DNA of 64,000 nt from Polytrichum commune (Eukaryota > Streptophyta > Polytrichopsida > Polytrichales > Polytrichaceae). The stretch spans positions 67,618,033 through 67,682,032 of the forward strand of contig OX485804.1 in the NCBI GenBank assembly GCA_950295325.1, given 5' to 3'. Shown here piece after piece: positions 51,039-61,300 of the stretch. The notes below the pieces were generated by a model. The model was given only the letters and a program-made list of their open reading frames with translations. It searched no databases and was not told where the DNA came from. The translations under genes and the position numbers were made by a program. Each line of letters opens with the position of its first letter. Positions within the stretch are counted from its first letter, which is position 1.

Positions 51039-52301
51039 CTCTTACCATACTCAAGCATCTAGGCGCCATGATTATGTTCCTATTATCTTGGATTTAGATA
51101 ATTAACCTGCAATTTCTTTATTTATTCCTCGGTTTATCCACACTACATTAAAACACTACAAAAGACGCCGCTAGTGTCTAATCTACCTAATCGGTGTCAG
51201 CTATATTGTTTTGATAAAGTAATGACTATTATGGTAGTACATCTAATCCTAAATGAAACATGTTGTCCACTATTTACATGAATATATATTGTCTATTAAT
51301 TGATCTACCAGGTTGTCAAATATTCGGGTATTGGTGTCTACCCTTGGTGTATATAATACCCCATTACTTGTACCCATTCCTTCATGTCATATCATCATAT
51401 TCTTCTCCAATGGGTATTGATGGTCTCCCAAGTCTTGCTCCTTTAGGTGCTCTTATTTCATCTCAAATTCACACCACGTTGTCCATCGATGGTTCTGCAG
51501 TCGACAACAACATGAAGATTGCCAACCCCCCTGACTGCTCCGTTACTCCGGCGGTCGCAGATCGCACTCCACATCCACGGTCTCCATCTTTGCAGGCGGA
51601 TGATGCAAAGATGATAGAGGACAAGTCTACTTTCCAGAATCATGCCTATTCTAAAGTAGGGGTTATTAAACCGGGAACTTACTCTAGATCTCTATCAAGG
51701 GGTGCCCCACGTCCCAAACATCAAGGACTCGGTTGCGCAGGATGCACTGCAGTTCATAGTTTAGGGATTGACCATTGTCATAAACATGACGGTGACAAAA
51801 ATGGCCAAGGTCCCCATAAGCGTCTTCATCGTTAATCACATTATTGCATTCTATTTGTTAGAATTTATTATTGCATAGCTACTATCATGCTCTCCACATT
51901 ATTCGTGGCGGCCGTCATTCTTATGACCTTATTTGCCAATATCTATTTTAATGTCCCTTACATCCACTAAATGGTTCACGTGGTCTCTGGTGTATTTATA
52001 ATTACGGCACTCGGCATTCAGCCTCATGTTTGTTCTTAATATATCTACATTGGATTGGCATATGTTCATGACTAACTTAAGTAATTGCTGCATTGCATTT
52101 TCAGTTCTTAATCATGTTGCTATCATGAGTCCGCTTATTATTCCACTACTAATCCAAGTCTCCGCCATCTTTCATAGATTCCATCTTGCCATGCCCTTCT
52201 AACCACATCACTATATACACCGCCCCACTTTCTGCTCAGCTTAAGTCCATTGCCCATTTGGCCACTCCCTTCTATGTGCTCGCATTTACATTCCTTCTAC
52301 A
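51039..52301. promoter_or_regulatory. Divergent intergenic region between the two transposon genes
   Basis: The region separates the start of the minus-strand methyltransferase gene from the start of the plus-strand transposase, so it must hold both promoters. I could not assign a TATA box with confidence. It also contains the small open frame at 51,409-51,835. Confidence 0.45.
51409..51835 (+). CDS. Possible small Cys/His-rich protein inside the transposon
   Basis: From the ATG at 51,409 (MGIDGLPSLAPLG) the frame gives about 141 residues; it is open further upstream to 51,260. The first half is Ser/Pro/Thr-rich and looks disordered. The C-terminal 45 residues contain CAGCTAVHSLGIDHCHKHDG, with two Cys then His, His, Cys, His and His, a possible metal-binding knuckle, followed by a basic HKRLHR end. 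It lies between and in the same orientation as the transposase, so it could be a third gene of the element, an upstream exon of the transposase, or a chance frame. The family is not recognised. Confidence 0.35.
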
Positions 52302-55300
52302 ATGGCCACCATCCGAGCACTGCACCATTCCATCCCCCTTATGATCCCTCTAGGAGATGATGGTCTAGCCAAAGTCGCGGAGTCGTTCCTTAGTCTGAGG
52401 TTTAGATTCCACCCAGACTCAATTCATGTCGAGGAAGAGGTTTTTAATGACAACGGTGACTTGAGTCAGACTGTCCTTCAGATGTCCTTTCGCATTGACG
52501 ATGGTAGGGTTTGGTTCTTGCTCCCTGCAAAGTACAAGGCCATAGGCGTCACCGAGTCGGAGATGGCCACCACAACTGTGTTGCTAACACCAGGCGTGTC
52601 CCTCACCTCCACCACGCAGGCTCCTCTTCTGGCGACGGTCAAGAAGGAGCCCGGCATCCAAGAGGTTACCTTGCTCAGCGATGACTCTGATGATGATGTG
52701 CCACCTGCCTCAAACATTACCCCACCTCCATCGCAGGATCAGCCCTTCATCAATCCTCTCAGGATTCCACACTCGCCTACTGTGAGTCAACCACCTACTT
52801 CCAGACCCCTAGTTCACCCAGGTGTCTCCATAGATCGTCCCAGTGTTGTCCAGCAATTGAAGTTGCTTGCAACCCGACCAGGGTCCAAGAACATCCTCAA
52901 GAGTATTGATTATGAATCCGTTAGGCATGAGAAGGTTGACTTCCTCCCCTCTGTTTTTGACGGCGACGTCATCTTTGAGTTTCCTCCTCTCGGAGCTGAT
53001 GCTCCCCATTCCCATGCTAGACTCATGTTCGGTATGGACAAGCATTTCGACGGTCATGCTTGGTGTAGGACAAAGACCTCTAACATTACTAATGATCTCG
53101 GCTTGACCTTCCGGTTTTCATCTTGTGTTGGCCATCTCTGCTGTCATAACGAGGGATGTGATTATCTCAACCGCCCCAATCGAGCCACTGACGTCAACAA
53201 GACCGAATGGGAAGGCTGTACCCCCTCACCCTTCACCGCAGATGTTGATCCCCCAGCTGGGTCATCTATCGTTTGTAAGGTCTGTAAGACACCACCCTAT
53301 TGTCTTGATACTTGCCAGGCTAAGATGTACTATGTTCTTGGCAGAGGTGACATGACTCGTGCATGCATCCATATGGGTCATCACCATCACCCCGTTTCGC
53401 AAGGTGTTTGTAGAGAGTCTAAGGTCGAAATTCATGATCTCATTGGTAGAGAGGTTGAGCGGACTCCCACCGCCACCAACTCTGCCATTGCATTGGCTGC
53501 AAGTAAAGAGTTCTTGGCCAAGTATCTTCTACGCACGGGATCTGATCCCAATAAAGTTATGGACCTCGAGTCCATGAAGTTTGTCATGGACAGGTACCAA
53601 CACCTCAGCACCCCGAGTATTCGAAACACTGTCACTTCCTTCAAGCACATTGGCCGAGGGGGGATCATTGACAGCATCACCGGACTTAGAGGTCATAGCA
53701 GTTGGCCCTATGTGCAAGAAAATAAATTCCCATGCCAAGGAAAGCTGTTGGAGAAAGTCTACGTCTTCAAGATGTCCGAGGTGGGCCCTGGGTCTGGAGT
53801 GGACCTTGTCAGGAGAATGCAACCACACGGTGATTTGCAGGATGCTTGGGTCATGTTTGACCATGTCAAGCGTGTCAAGGGGTGGACGACCATGGCTTGC
53901 CATGTCTATGACTCGGCCTACTGCCGGGTTATGACTATTGCAGTTTGTGATATGCAGTCTGAGGATGTCGCGGCGCAGAGCCTTCTATGGCATGGGCTCA
54001 ATGAAGTTATGCTCAAACATGGCATTGCTAAAGTTAACTTCAAAGGGTTCATGGCGGACAGTGCACAAGCCAATTGGAATGCAGTTAGGATCATCTATGG
54101 CAACGGTGATCCCAAGGTTCCTATGGAGTCTCGGGAGAGGACATGTCTATTGCATTGGACAGTGTCTATGGAGCGCCACACCGCCACCCACATCAAGCCC
54201 GACCTCCAACAGCAACACAAGTTGTTATGCAAGCAGTACAAGGATGCCAAGACTCCCGAGCAGTCCGAGTCCCGTTATCTTGCCATCCGGGCTTGGTGGC
54301 TATCCTCTGGAGCTGCATCCGAGGAAGGAATCAAGGACCTTGATACATGGCTTGCATTCTGGCACTTTCGTTACCGTCAATGGGGTGGTTTCATGCAGCT
54401 AGTGAGTACCCACCCACAGTGTGTGTTTCGCTTTTTGGTCTGAATTTTTTTTTGGATTTTGTTTTGTTTTTGTGGGTTTTTTTGTTTGTGGGTGTCAGTT
54501 TAGGATTTTAGCCTGTTTTTGTACAAAGCGTTCTCACTACATTTTCTTGATTTCTCTCAGAATTTCACAGATTCTGAGTTGGCAGAGATGCCATCTTGCA
54601 ACCTCTCCGAGACAGTCCATAACAAATGGCTTCAGCAGTCTAGAAACCGTGGCTCTGATATGTATGTTGCGACCGTCGATGATTTTGTGAGGGCGTTCAT
54701 GCAATGTACGAACTACTACGCCTACTTGAAGGGTGATCGCTCTGGTACTGACCCAGGAAAGGAAGAACTCCGCCTTCGTGCTGCACAACGATCCGGTGAC
54801 GCCAAGAAAATTGTTGCAACACTCGAGCACATGCCTGGAGCAGAGCATTGGTGCACCCGCAAACCCCATGTCGCAACCCTTGCTAGCCCCCCTTGACAAT
54901 CTTGCCAATTTTCAATTCTAGCAAAGGTTACGAGCGCTAACCATTCGCATTCCGCCATGCCAATGATTAGCTCCTCCTACCCCGGACCTTATAGTTCATA
55001 GGAGGGAACCAACCCTCCTACTTTGCTTTCGGGACTCACCCCTTAATCCGTAACCCATTCCTAGATGTGGACTTCCATCCATGGAAGTCCAATCCCATGT
55101 TGATCATCGCATTGCCGGAGCAACACTACAACAACCCGAACCATACTAGGCAACTATGGCCTCACAATGGGCCAATGCCCATGGAGGCCTTGCCGTTCGG
55201 CCTCGGGTGGGTGAGGCCACACCACCTCACCCATATAAGCCTCTAGGACTCTACGCGGGGCCCCTACCCCACCGTCAACCAACCTCTTGTCTCTCTACCA

Positions 55301-56948
55301 AGAGTTGGGGCCAAGTGGACATTTTCCCTTAGCCGCTGGGCCTAGAAGCCCCCAGCAGCTTCAGACCATCATAACTTCCTTGTATGATGTCTGATTCCCG
55401 CAACCAACCACTCCATCTTCATCTACGCTTCACGTAGATGCCGATGGACTCCTCACTTGCCCCATTCGGGCAAGTGGTAAGGAAGTTATGCCTGTTTGAA
55501 CCTTGGCAGTCCCGGGAATCACTCCCAGGCACTGCTGTACCAGGGCGCTGTCCCGGGACAGCTCCCCACTCAAATGGCCATAACTCCTAGCTCACACCTC
55601 CGATTGAGGTGTTCTTGAGCATTCTAGAATCACCACGCCATGAGCTACGCATAGCTCATGGCCTTACCCTTGTGCCTCCTAGTCTTCGTGGATGGGAGGC
55701 GTTCCCAACGCCCGGGGACCTCATCCACACTAGGATCACTTGGGCCCTCTCACCAATGGCGCCACAAGTCCCGGGTGTCACTCCGGGGTCCCCCTTGTGC
55801 CCATGGTGTTTCGGGCACTCCTCATGGAGAGGTGCGCGACACCCCAACTCGAAGGAGAGGAGGTCTTTGGCACCACCAAGCGCAAACTTGATATGCCCCC
55901 TGATTCTGATCATGATTCACATAGACCCGACAAGGTTAGCTTCTCTCATCCACAAGTGAGCACTAGGTCAACCAAGGCACGTATTGATTCCTCCACACCA
56001 TCAGACCTGCCCCTAGCACAATCACCCGAGAAATCGATTCCACAACAGGTCACCCACGTCAATAACATTCAGGAGACCCACTGCGATGTCTCCAAGTGGC
56101 ACATTTCTAGACTGCCCAAGACTTCCGCCAAGGCCTGCTTTGCCATGCAAGCTCGCACAAAGACCAAGTGCACCCAGAAGATCGTTCGGCATGGTAAAAG
56201 TACTCCAGCTCCTACGTACACCGGCTACATGTGCGACTACAAGAAGAACAAGGAATTCTTGACACAATTCTTCTTCTGCAACGACGACATTGAAAGATGT
56301 GTCAAAGGCACCAGGAGGAAGTGGGTGCAGCACCATCCGGATGTCCCGGACGTCTGGCCTGACCTCACTGGGACAAACCTCACTCTCCAGGAGGTTCTAG
56401 CCCTTGAAGAAGGGGGATTCCAACTTCAGCAGCGTCAAGATGTGTCACCCAGAAGACTTTTCGGCGACTCCTCCAATGTTGCCTCATCCATTGCCGAACT
56501 CCCTACCCCGGCCCAAGCCGATCAATACCCTACGCTGAGGTTTGGAAAGAAGATCCGACGCAGTAACAACGGACCATGCGTCCAACAACGCAACAAGTGG
56601 GAGTCAGCCCTCAACGTCGACGGACAAATCACCTCCGTCACAATGATACCTCACCCAGGGATCGGCTGCATCATTCTCTTCCAATCCCGAAAGAAGGCTA
56701 AGGTTGAAGAGTACCATATCACTATCAGCACCTTCCCGTCGTGCACCTGCCCGGATTTCGTGGAGATGTCAGCAAGAGCACTTGGGAAGCGGCGCACTTG
56801 GGTGAACTGTAAGCACTTGTACTTCATCTTCTGTGTGACCTGCAACTTGGATCAATACGAAGACACTTTCATCCATGCTCCGAGTCTTAGTTTCAATGAA
56901 GTGAAGCACCTCCTCGAAAGTGGCATCATGAAGCATGTGGGACCTTAG
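52302..56948 (+). CDS. MULE-like DDE transposase with C-terminal SWIM zinc finger (interrupted by a solo LTR)
   Basis: Predicted to cut and rejoin the element's termini in the nucleus. Exon 1 is 52,302-54,401. The intron is 54,402-54,560 (GTGAGT to CTCTCAG). Exon 2 is 54,561-54,868 plus 55,847-56,948 once the LTR is discounted, giving about 1,169 aa. Candidate zinc ligands: CVGHLCCHNEGC near residue 274, CKVCKTPPYC near 325 and ACIHMGHHHHPVS near 353. Catalytic candidates: D537 (VYDSAYC), D586 (FMADSAQ) and E674/E675 (AASEEG), with C615-x2-H618 (TCLLHW) between them as in MULEs. The SWIM finger is C1102-x-C1104-x19-C1124-x-H1126. The LTR lies in frame-neutral fashion: 308 + 1,102 bases is divisible by three. 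The base composition is richer in G and C than the surrounding LINE. Diverged copies: 26,991-32,160 and 5,955-6,311. The specific MULE subgroup is unassigned. Confidence 0.85.
54869..55841 (+). mobile_element. Solo LTR with CCCCA target duplication, inside the transposase gene
   Basis: 973 bp, TGTCGCAACCCTTG...GGTGCGCGACA. CCCCA flanks both sides (54,864-54,868 and 55,842-55,846). It is nearly identical along its length to 27,727-28,702. It brings an in-frame stop a few codons in, so this transposase copy is disabled by it alone. CATATAAGCC near 55,231 is a possible TATA element. It is the youngest visible event at this locus. Confidence 0.92.
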
Positions 56949-57504
56949 CGTGGATACCTATAGGAGCTAGGCTGCTCCCCTTATTTATAATTTGTCGCTA
57001 AGTATTATTGCGTTGAGTATACTATAGTATGAGTGCACGTATTCCGAAAATATCGCTGATATTTCAGACCTATCATTATCTACATGATGTGAATTGTAAT
57101 CGTTTTTAAATATCTATAAAGGTTTCTAAATATTTATGGGTCTCTCCTTCCAATAGTAGTTTTAGATGTTATTGAATGGTACGAGTTTTGCTACTTTGCT
57201 TGAATGCTTGAATGCTTTAATTTTATGACTTAGAATTTTCTCTTACGTTGTGACCATAGCCTATGATTAAGCGGCTCTCACCATAATATGGACAGTCAAA
57301 AGTTCCCTGGTTTAAGTAAATCATGTGAACTAGTCTCTCTGAAAGGTACCCTAAAACCAAGTCTCTGTCCTTAAATCCCTCAAAATTTCCACGGAAATAG
57401 GTCCATCATTTTCACTAAAAAAAGAGGTCCCACGATTTTTTTTCTATTTATGGATTCTAAATTTGGAAATTTTATTACTATAATTGGAAAGCATTGACTT
57501 TTTT
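56949..57504. other. 3' flank of the transposase within the transposon
   Basis: A/T-rich, no gene. It presumably contains the 3' untranslated region and polyadenylation signals, which I could not pin down. Confidence 0.45.
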
Positions 57505-57555
57505 CTGCTCACCGCTCACCGCTCGCATCCCACTGCTCACACGGTAGCGTCGTTG
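57505..57555. repeat. Right terminal inverted repeat of the giant transposon
   Basis: Contains TTCTGCTCACCGCTCACCGC and then CACTGCTCACACGGTAGC. Inverted, it matches the left end and the terminus at 26,689. It has three GTGAGC-type repeats against two at the left end. Confidence 0.8.
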
Positions 57556-57567
57556 CCTAAACAACCA
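57556..57567. repeat. Right target-site duplication of the giant transposon
   Basis: CCTAAACAACCA, identical to 40,754-40,765. The LINE reading resumes here in the frame that continues to the end of ORF2. Confidence 0.8.
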
Positions 57568-58314
57568 AGCAACATTATACACACCCTACCCAACCCGATT
57601 ACCACAACTAAAACCGTAGGCATGAAAAAACTAAATCCAAACAAAACACGCCCTTTACCCAACCAATTAGGAAATATAACACCCGCCCTACAACACGATA
57701 CCCACTCAAAACAAAAAATACCCCGGCCCCACCCATACAAGTCTCATCCAAGATATAGTCCTCATCCAAAGCACAATCTCCATCCACGGGAAAAGCTTCA
57801 TCCAAACCATAGAGTCCATCTAAAACACAAACTTCATCCAAAAACCAAAATACACTCAAAACACAAATACCAACCAATGTACAGTTCTCATCCAAAACAA
57901 GAAACCCAATCTAACTTAAAATCTCACAAGCTTCATCTTACAAACAACTTGCATCCAAACCCCACACCCCACCCCCACTCAAAACACCACATACACCCTA
58001 AATACAAACCCCACCAAAAACACAACTACCCTTACTCAAAATATAACCCCTACCCAATAAACAGAAAGGCCTCGGCCTATCGGCCTCGCCACACAAACAA
58101 CGTCACATACCACCTTATAAACAAATGGAAACCTAACTCAGTAACAAACTCAATACCTACAAATAATACAACGTCACACTTCTCACCCACACTAGTAGAA
58201 AAAATCATACCCGCTATGCCCAACCTCTTCACTACAACCAAATTCACACTTATGAAATATCTAAAAATAAATATGAGGAAACCAAAAACACTTCAATTCT
58301 ACGGATACTACTTC

Positions 58315-58368
58315 ATTAACAAATTAGATCTACTACAATGCGGGGACATCGAACTCAACCCTGGACCA
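58315..58368 (+). other. 2A ribosome-skipping motif
   Basis: KLDLLQCGDIELNPGP followed by Met. It has the full consensus D-x-E-x-N-P-G-P (58,345-58,368) and the upstream Leu-rich helix with Gly before Asp. In known 2A peptides the ribosome fails to form the Gly-Pro bond, releasing the upstream protein and starting the next at Pro. Here that would free the Pro/His-rich protein from the endonuclease-RT. 2A motifs are established in several non-LTR retrotransposons. Confidence 0.85.
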
Positions 58369-61300
58369 ATGCCTGATATCCTACGTACACACCCTGCTAC
58401 ACACAAAAAAAGAGCCAACACATATTTTATTCCTAATACTATAAAACTACAACCTGAATACCAATACATAGCAAATACATTCGCCTCCATACTAAAACGC
58501 ACACACCCACTACACCCCCAGGCAATCACCACATACCCACATCTACATCAATATATCCAAACACAAAGCCAATCACCACCAACCCATATGCTATATATTC
58601 TAATCATTACTATGCACCCCTCAATAGACACATGCAATAACATACTAGCCCAACCCCAAACCTACCACTTTAATAACATATGGACCAACACATTAATCAT
58701 TAGATTAGCTAACCTCACCAACCCCCCCGAGCGACACATACTGACACCACATCCCTACACAATATTTATAGGAAACAATCAAAATATAATACTTCCTCAG
58801 AATTCAATACATACAAAAATATACGAATACATCCACAACTAAGTAACCACACCCACATCAATCACCCTCAAGAAAGAATTCCCTTTCCTCCCAAACCAAT
58901 TGATAACCGAAGCACTCAAATGTTTAGAAAACATTAACGAATACTCACACCCACCCCCACTCCTAGCCGCTCCCACACCAATCACAAGAATCAACACCAA
59001 TACCGAACATGAAACAAACATAATAACATGGAATGCGTCATCACTCAACACATCATTACCAAACTTACAAAGCCTAATAAATAACTCTCTAAACAACACA
59101 GCAATCATACATATCCAAGAAACCAAACTTACTGCAAACAAATCTACAAAATATATACAAAACCTATTCCCAGAAGTCAAACTCATCTTTAACAACACAC
59201 ATGCACTCACAAGGTGTATGCAACAAAAAATGCCCTATACTCCTGGTAGAGGCGGTCTACTTACACTTATCCACAATAAATATGCATTCCCTGGAAATAT
59301 CACCAAAATTCCAACACCAACAAACATCTCACCGTACCTACAAATAATAAAAATAAATAACCATCCACAAATACCTTGGCTAATCATACACATATATATG
59401 CCTACACACTTAGAAGACACATGTCTCATCCCACACCTTAAGAAAGAAATCACCAACGAAATCACCAACGAAATCACTATACACCCTAATCATACATACA
59501 CATTATGCGGTGACTTTAACCGAGACATTGCACTTAGGGGTAGACAAAATAACAACACTAACACCCCCCCACAAGAAGAAGACCTCCAATGGAAAAACTT
59601 CACCACATCCCTCAACCTTGAATATATTCCAACCAACACTAGTCTCTCCAGACAAGGAGGCTATAACTACATATCAACAAGCCTAATAGATGGCTTCTAT
59701 ATTCACTCCCCAGATAACAGCAAATTTACCTCCACTACAAACACAAACATGAATCTAAATTCAGATTACTATCCAGTCACATTACACATCCCCCACAACA
59801 CACTTATAGCCAGACCCCCACCCCCTACAAACACCTCACCAACCAGAATACTGAACCCGATACCACCTGAAAACCTAGAAAAATTTAACATAACATTATT
59901 TGAAGAAAACTCCACCCAACTTAAAGTACTTACCACACTACTAGAAAACCACCAACACTTAACATCCGATCAATGGCAAGATGCTTGTACATCACTAGAC
60001 TACATTATAAACAAAATCTCAGAAACAATTGAAAAAACCTGTAAAGCAGACCCACTACCCAACCTTACAACCAGAACATCGCAACAAGGTGGTTTTCTAC
60101 CACGCAAACTAGCTAGAGAATGGAAAAGACACCTCAACACATATCACCTCATCAGGAAAGCCATTTACATAGCACAACATGACCCACGCTGGCAAGTGCA
60201 CCCCATCCTAAACGATATCCAAAACCACCAACACGTCAACATTCCGCACCCACCTGCTACAGCAGCATCCCCTGATGAATGGATTAACACAATAGCGGCC
60301 ATCGCAAAAATTGCAAATAAAGAAGCCAGAAAAATCACCACAAAATATACTAAAGACTGCATTCTAAAAGCCGTATCGAAATACCGCCAAATGTATGAAA
60401 AAAACCCCAAGAAAATAAACCGAAAAGTCTTCAAAAACACTGAAACCTCACCTCTTGACTCCATCATTGATAGACAAAACAACATATTAACCAACCCTGA
60501 AGACATTGCATCAGAGATTTACACATAACAATCCATTAGTAACCGCCCAACAGTCTACACATGCCACCATCAAAATACACATCCACTATGTTGTACATGT
60601 GGAGTCAGACAATACCCATGGCACGACTTAGAAGGATATACAATTGACAAACGAGGAGAACCCCAAATTCCCTTATACATATATTTTGATCAAGAAACCT
60701 ACGACTTCTGTCTTAAAAACCTAAGTAACAACAAAGTCCCAGGCCCAGACAAAATTCCCAACTCAATTCTAAAAAATATGCCTCCGCACTTTCACAAATT
60801 ACTTTTCCTATTCTTTAAGCACTGCTATAAACAAAAACAAAGCCCCGCATCATGGAAAACTAGCCTAACAGTTTTATTATATAAAAAATGTAACCCATCA
60901 CAACTAACAAATCACAGACCTATTGCACTAGCTAACACCATATATAAACTGTACACAAGTACACTAACCTCTATCCTATCAGCATACGGAGAGAGATACC
61001 AAATACTACACGATAGCCAAGAATGGTTCAGAGCAGAAAGAAGCACCTCCAGACAAATCCAAATACTAATTGCAGCGCTTGAAGACGCAAGACTCACAAA
61101 CCAAGATATATACATTCTTTACATTGACTTCAAAAACGCCTTTGGCTCCATTGACCACGCCAGACTCTTAGCCATAATGAAAGACTTGGGTTATCCTAAT
61201 GATTCAATAAACCTCATGGGAAACATATACTCGCAATCTTCAACCATATTTACTGGCGAACACTTCGGAAAAACCCTACCAATCCACATCCAAAGAGGTA

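Larger units (their letters stand above)
40766..57555. mobile_element. 16.8-kb MULE-like DNA transposon carrying transposase and ParB-methyltransferase genes
   Basis: It is inserted in the LINE. The left end GGAATGCTACGATGTGAGCG and the inverted right end (CAACGACGCTACCGTGTGAG) share GCTAC(G/C)(A/G)TGTGAGC(G/A)GTG; subterminal GAGCGGTGAGC repeats follow. A 12-bp matching sequence flanks both sides. Contents from left: three palindromic repeats, the minus-strand ParB-methyltransferase gene (41,974-51,038), a 1.26-kb divergent intergenic region with a small Cys/His-rich frame, and the plus-strand transposase (52,302-56,948). A second copy (26,689-32,160) shares the transposase and right terminus. 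MULE assignment rests on DDE spacing, the CxxH and SWIM motifs and the 9-12-bp duplication; KDZ-type elements are the main alternative. Confidence 0.85.
57556..58368 (+). pseudogene. LINE ORF2 N-terminal Pro/His-rich region, right part, ending at the 2A motif
   Basis: Continuation of the Pro/His-rich region after the transposon. The same short HPKH, HPRE, HPNH units, an AYRPRHTNN-like block (compare AYRPRHKTN) and a KPKT block precede the 2A motif. This last unit alone retains the 2A sequence; the corresponding ends of earlier units (for example near 39,740) have lost it. The function of such low-complexity Pro/His proteins is unknown; nucleic-acid or metal binding is a guess from the His content. 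Confidence 0.65.
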
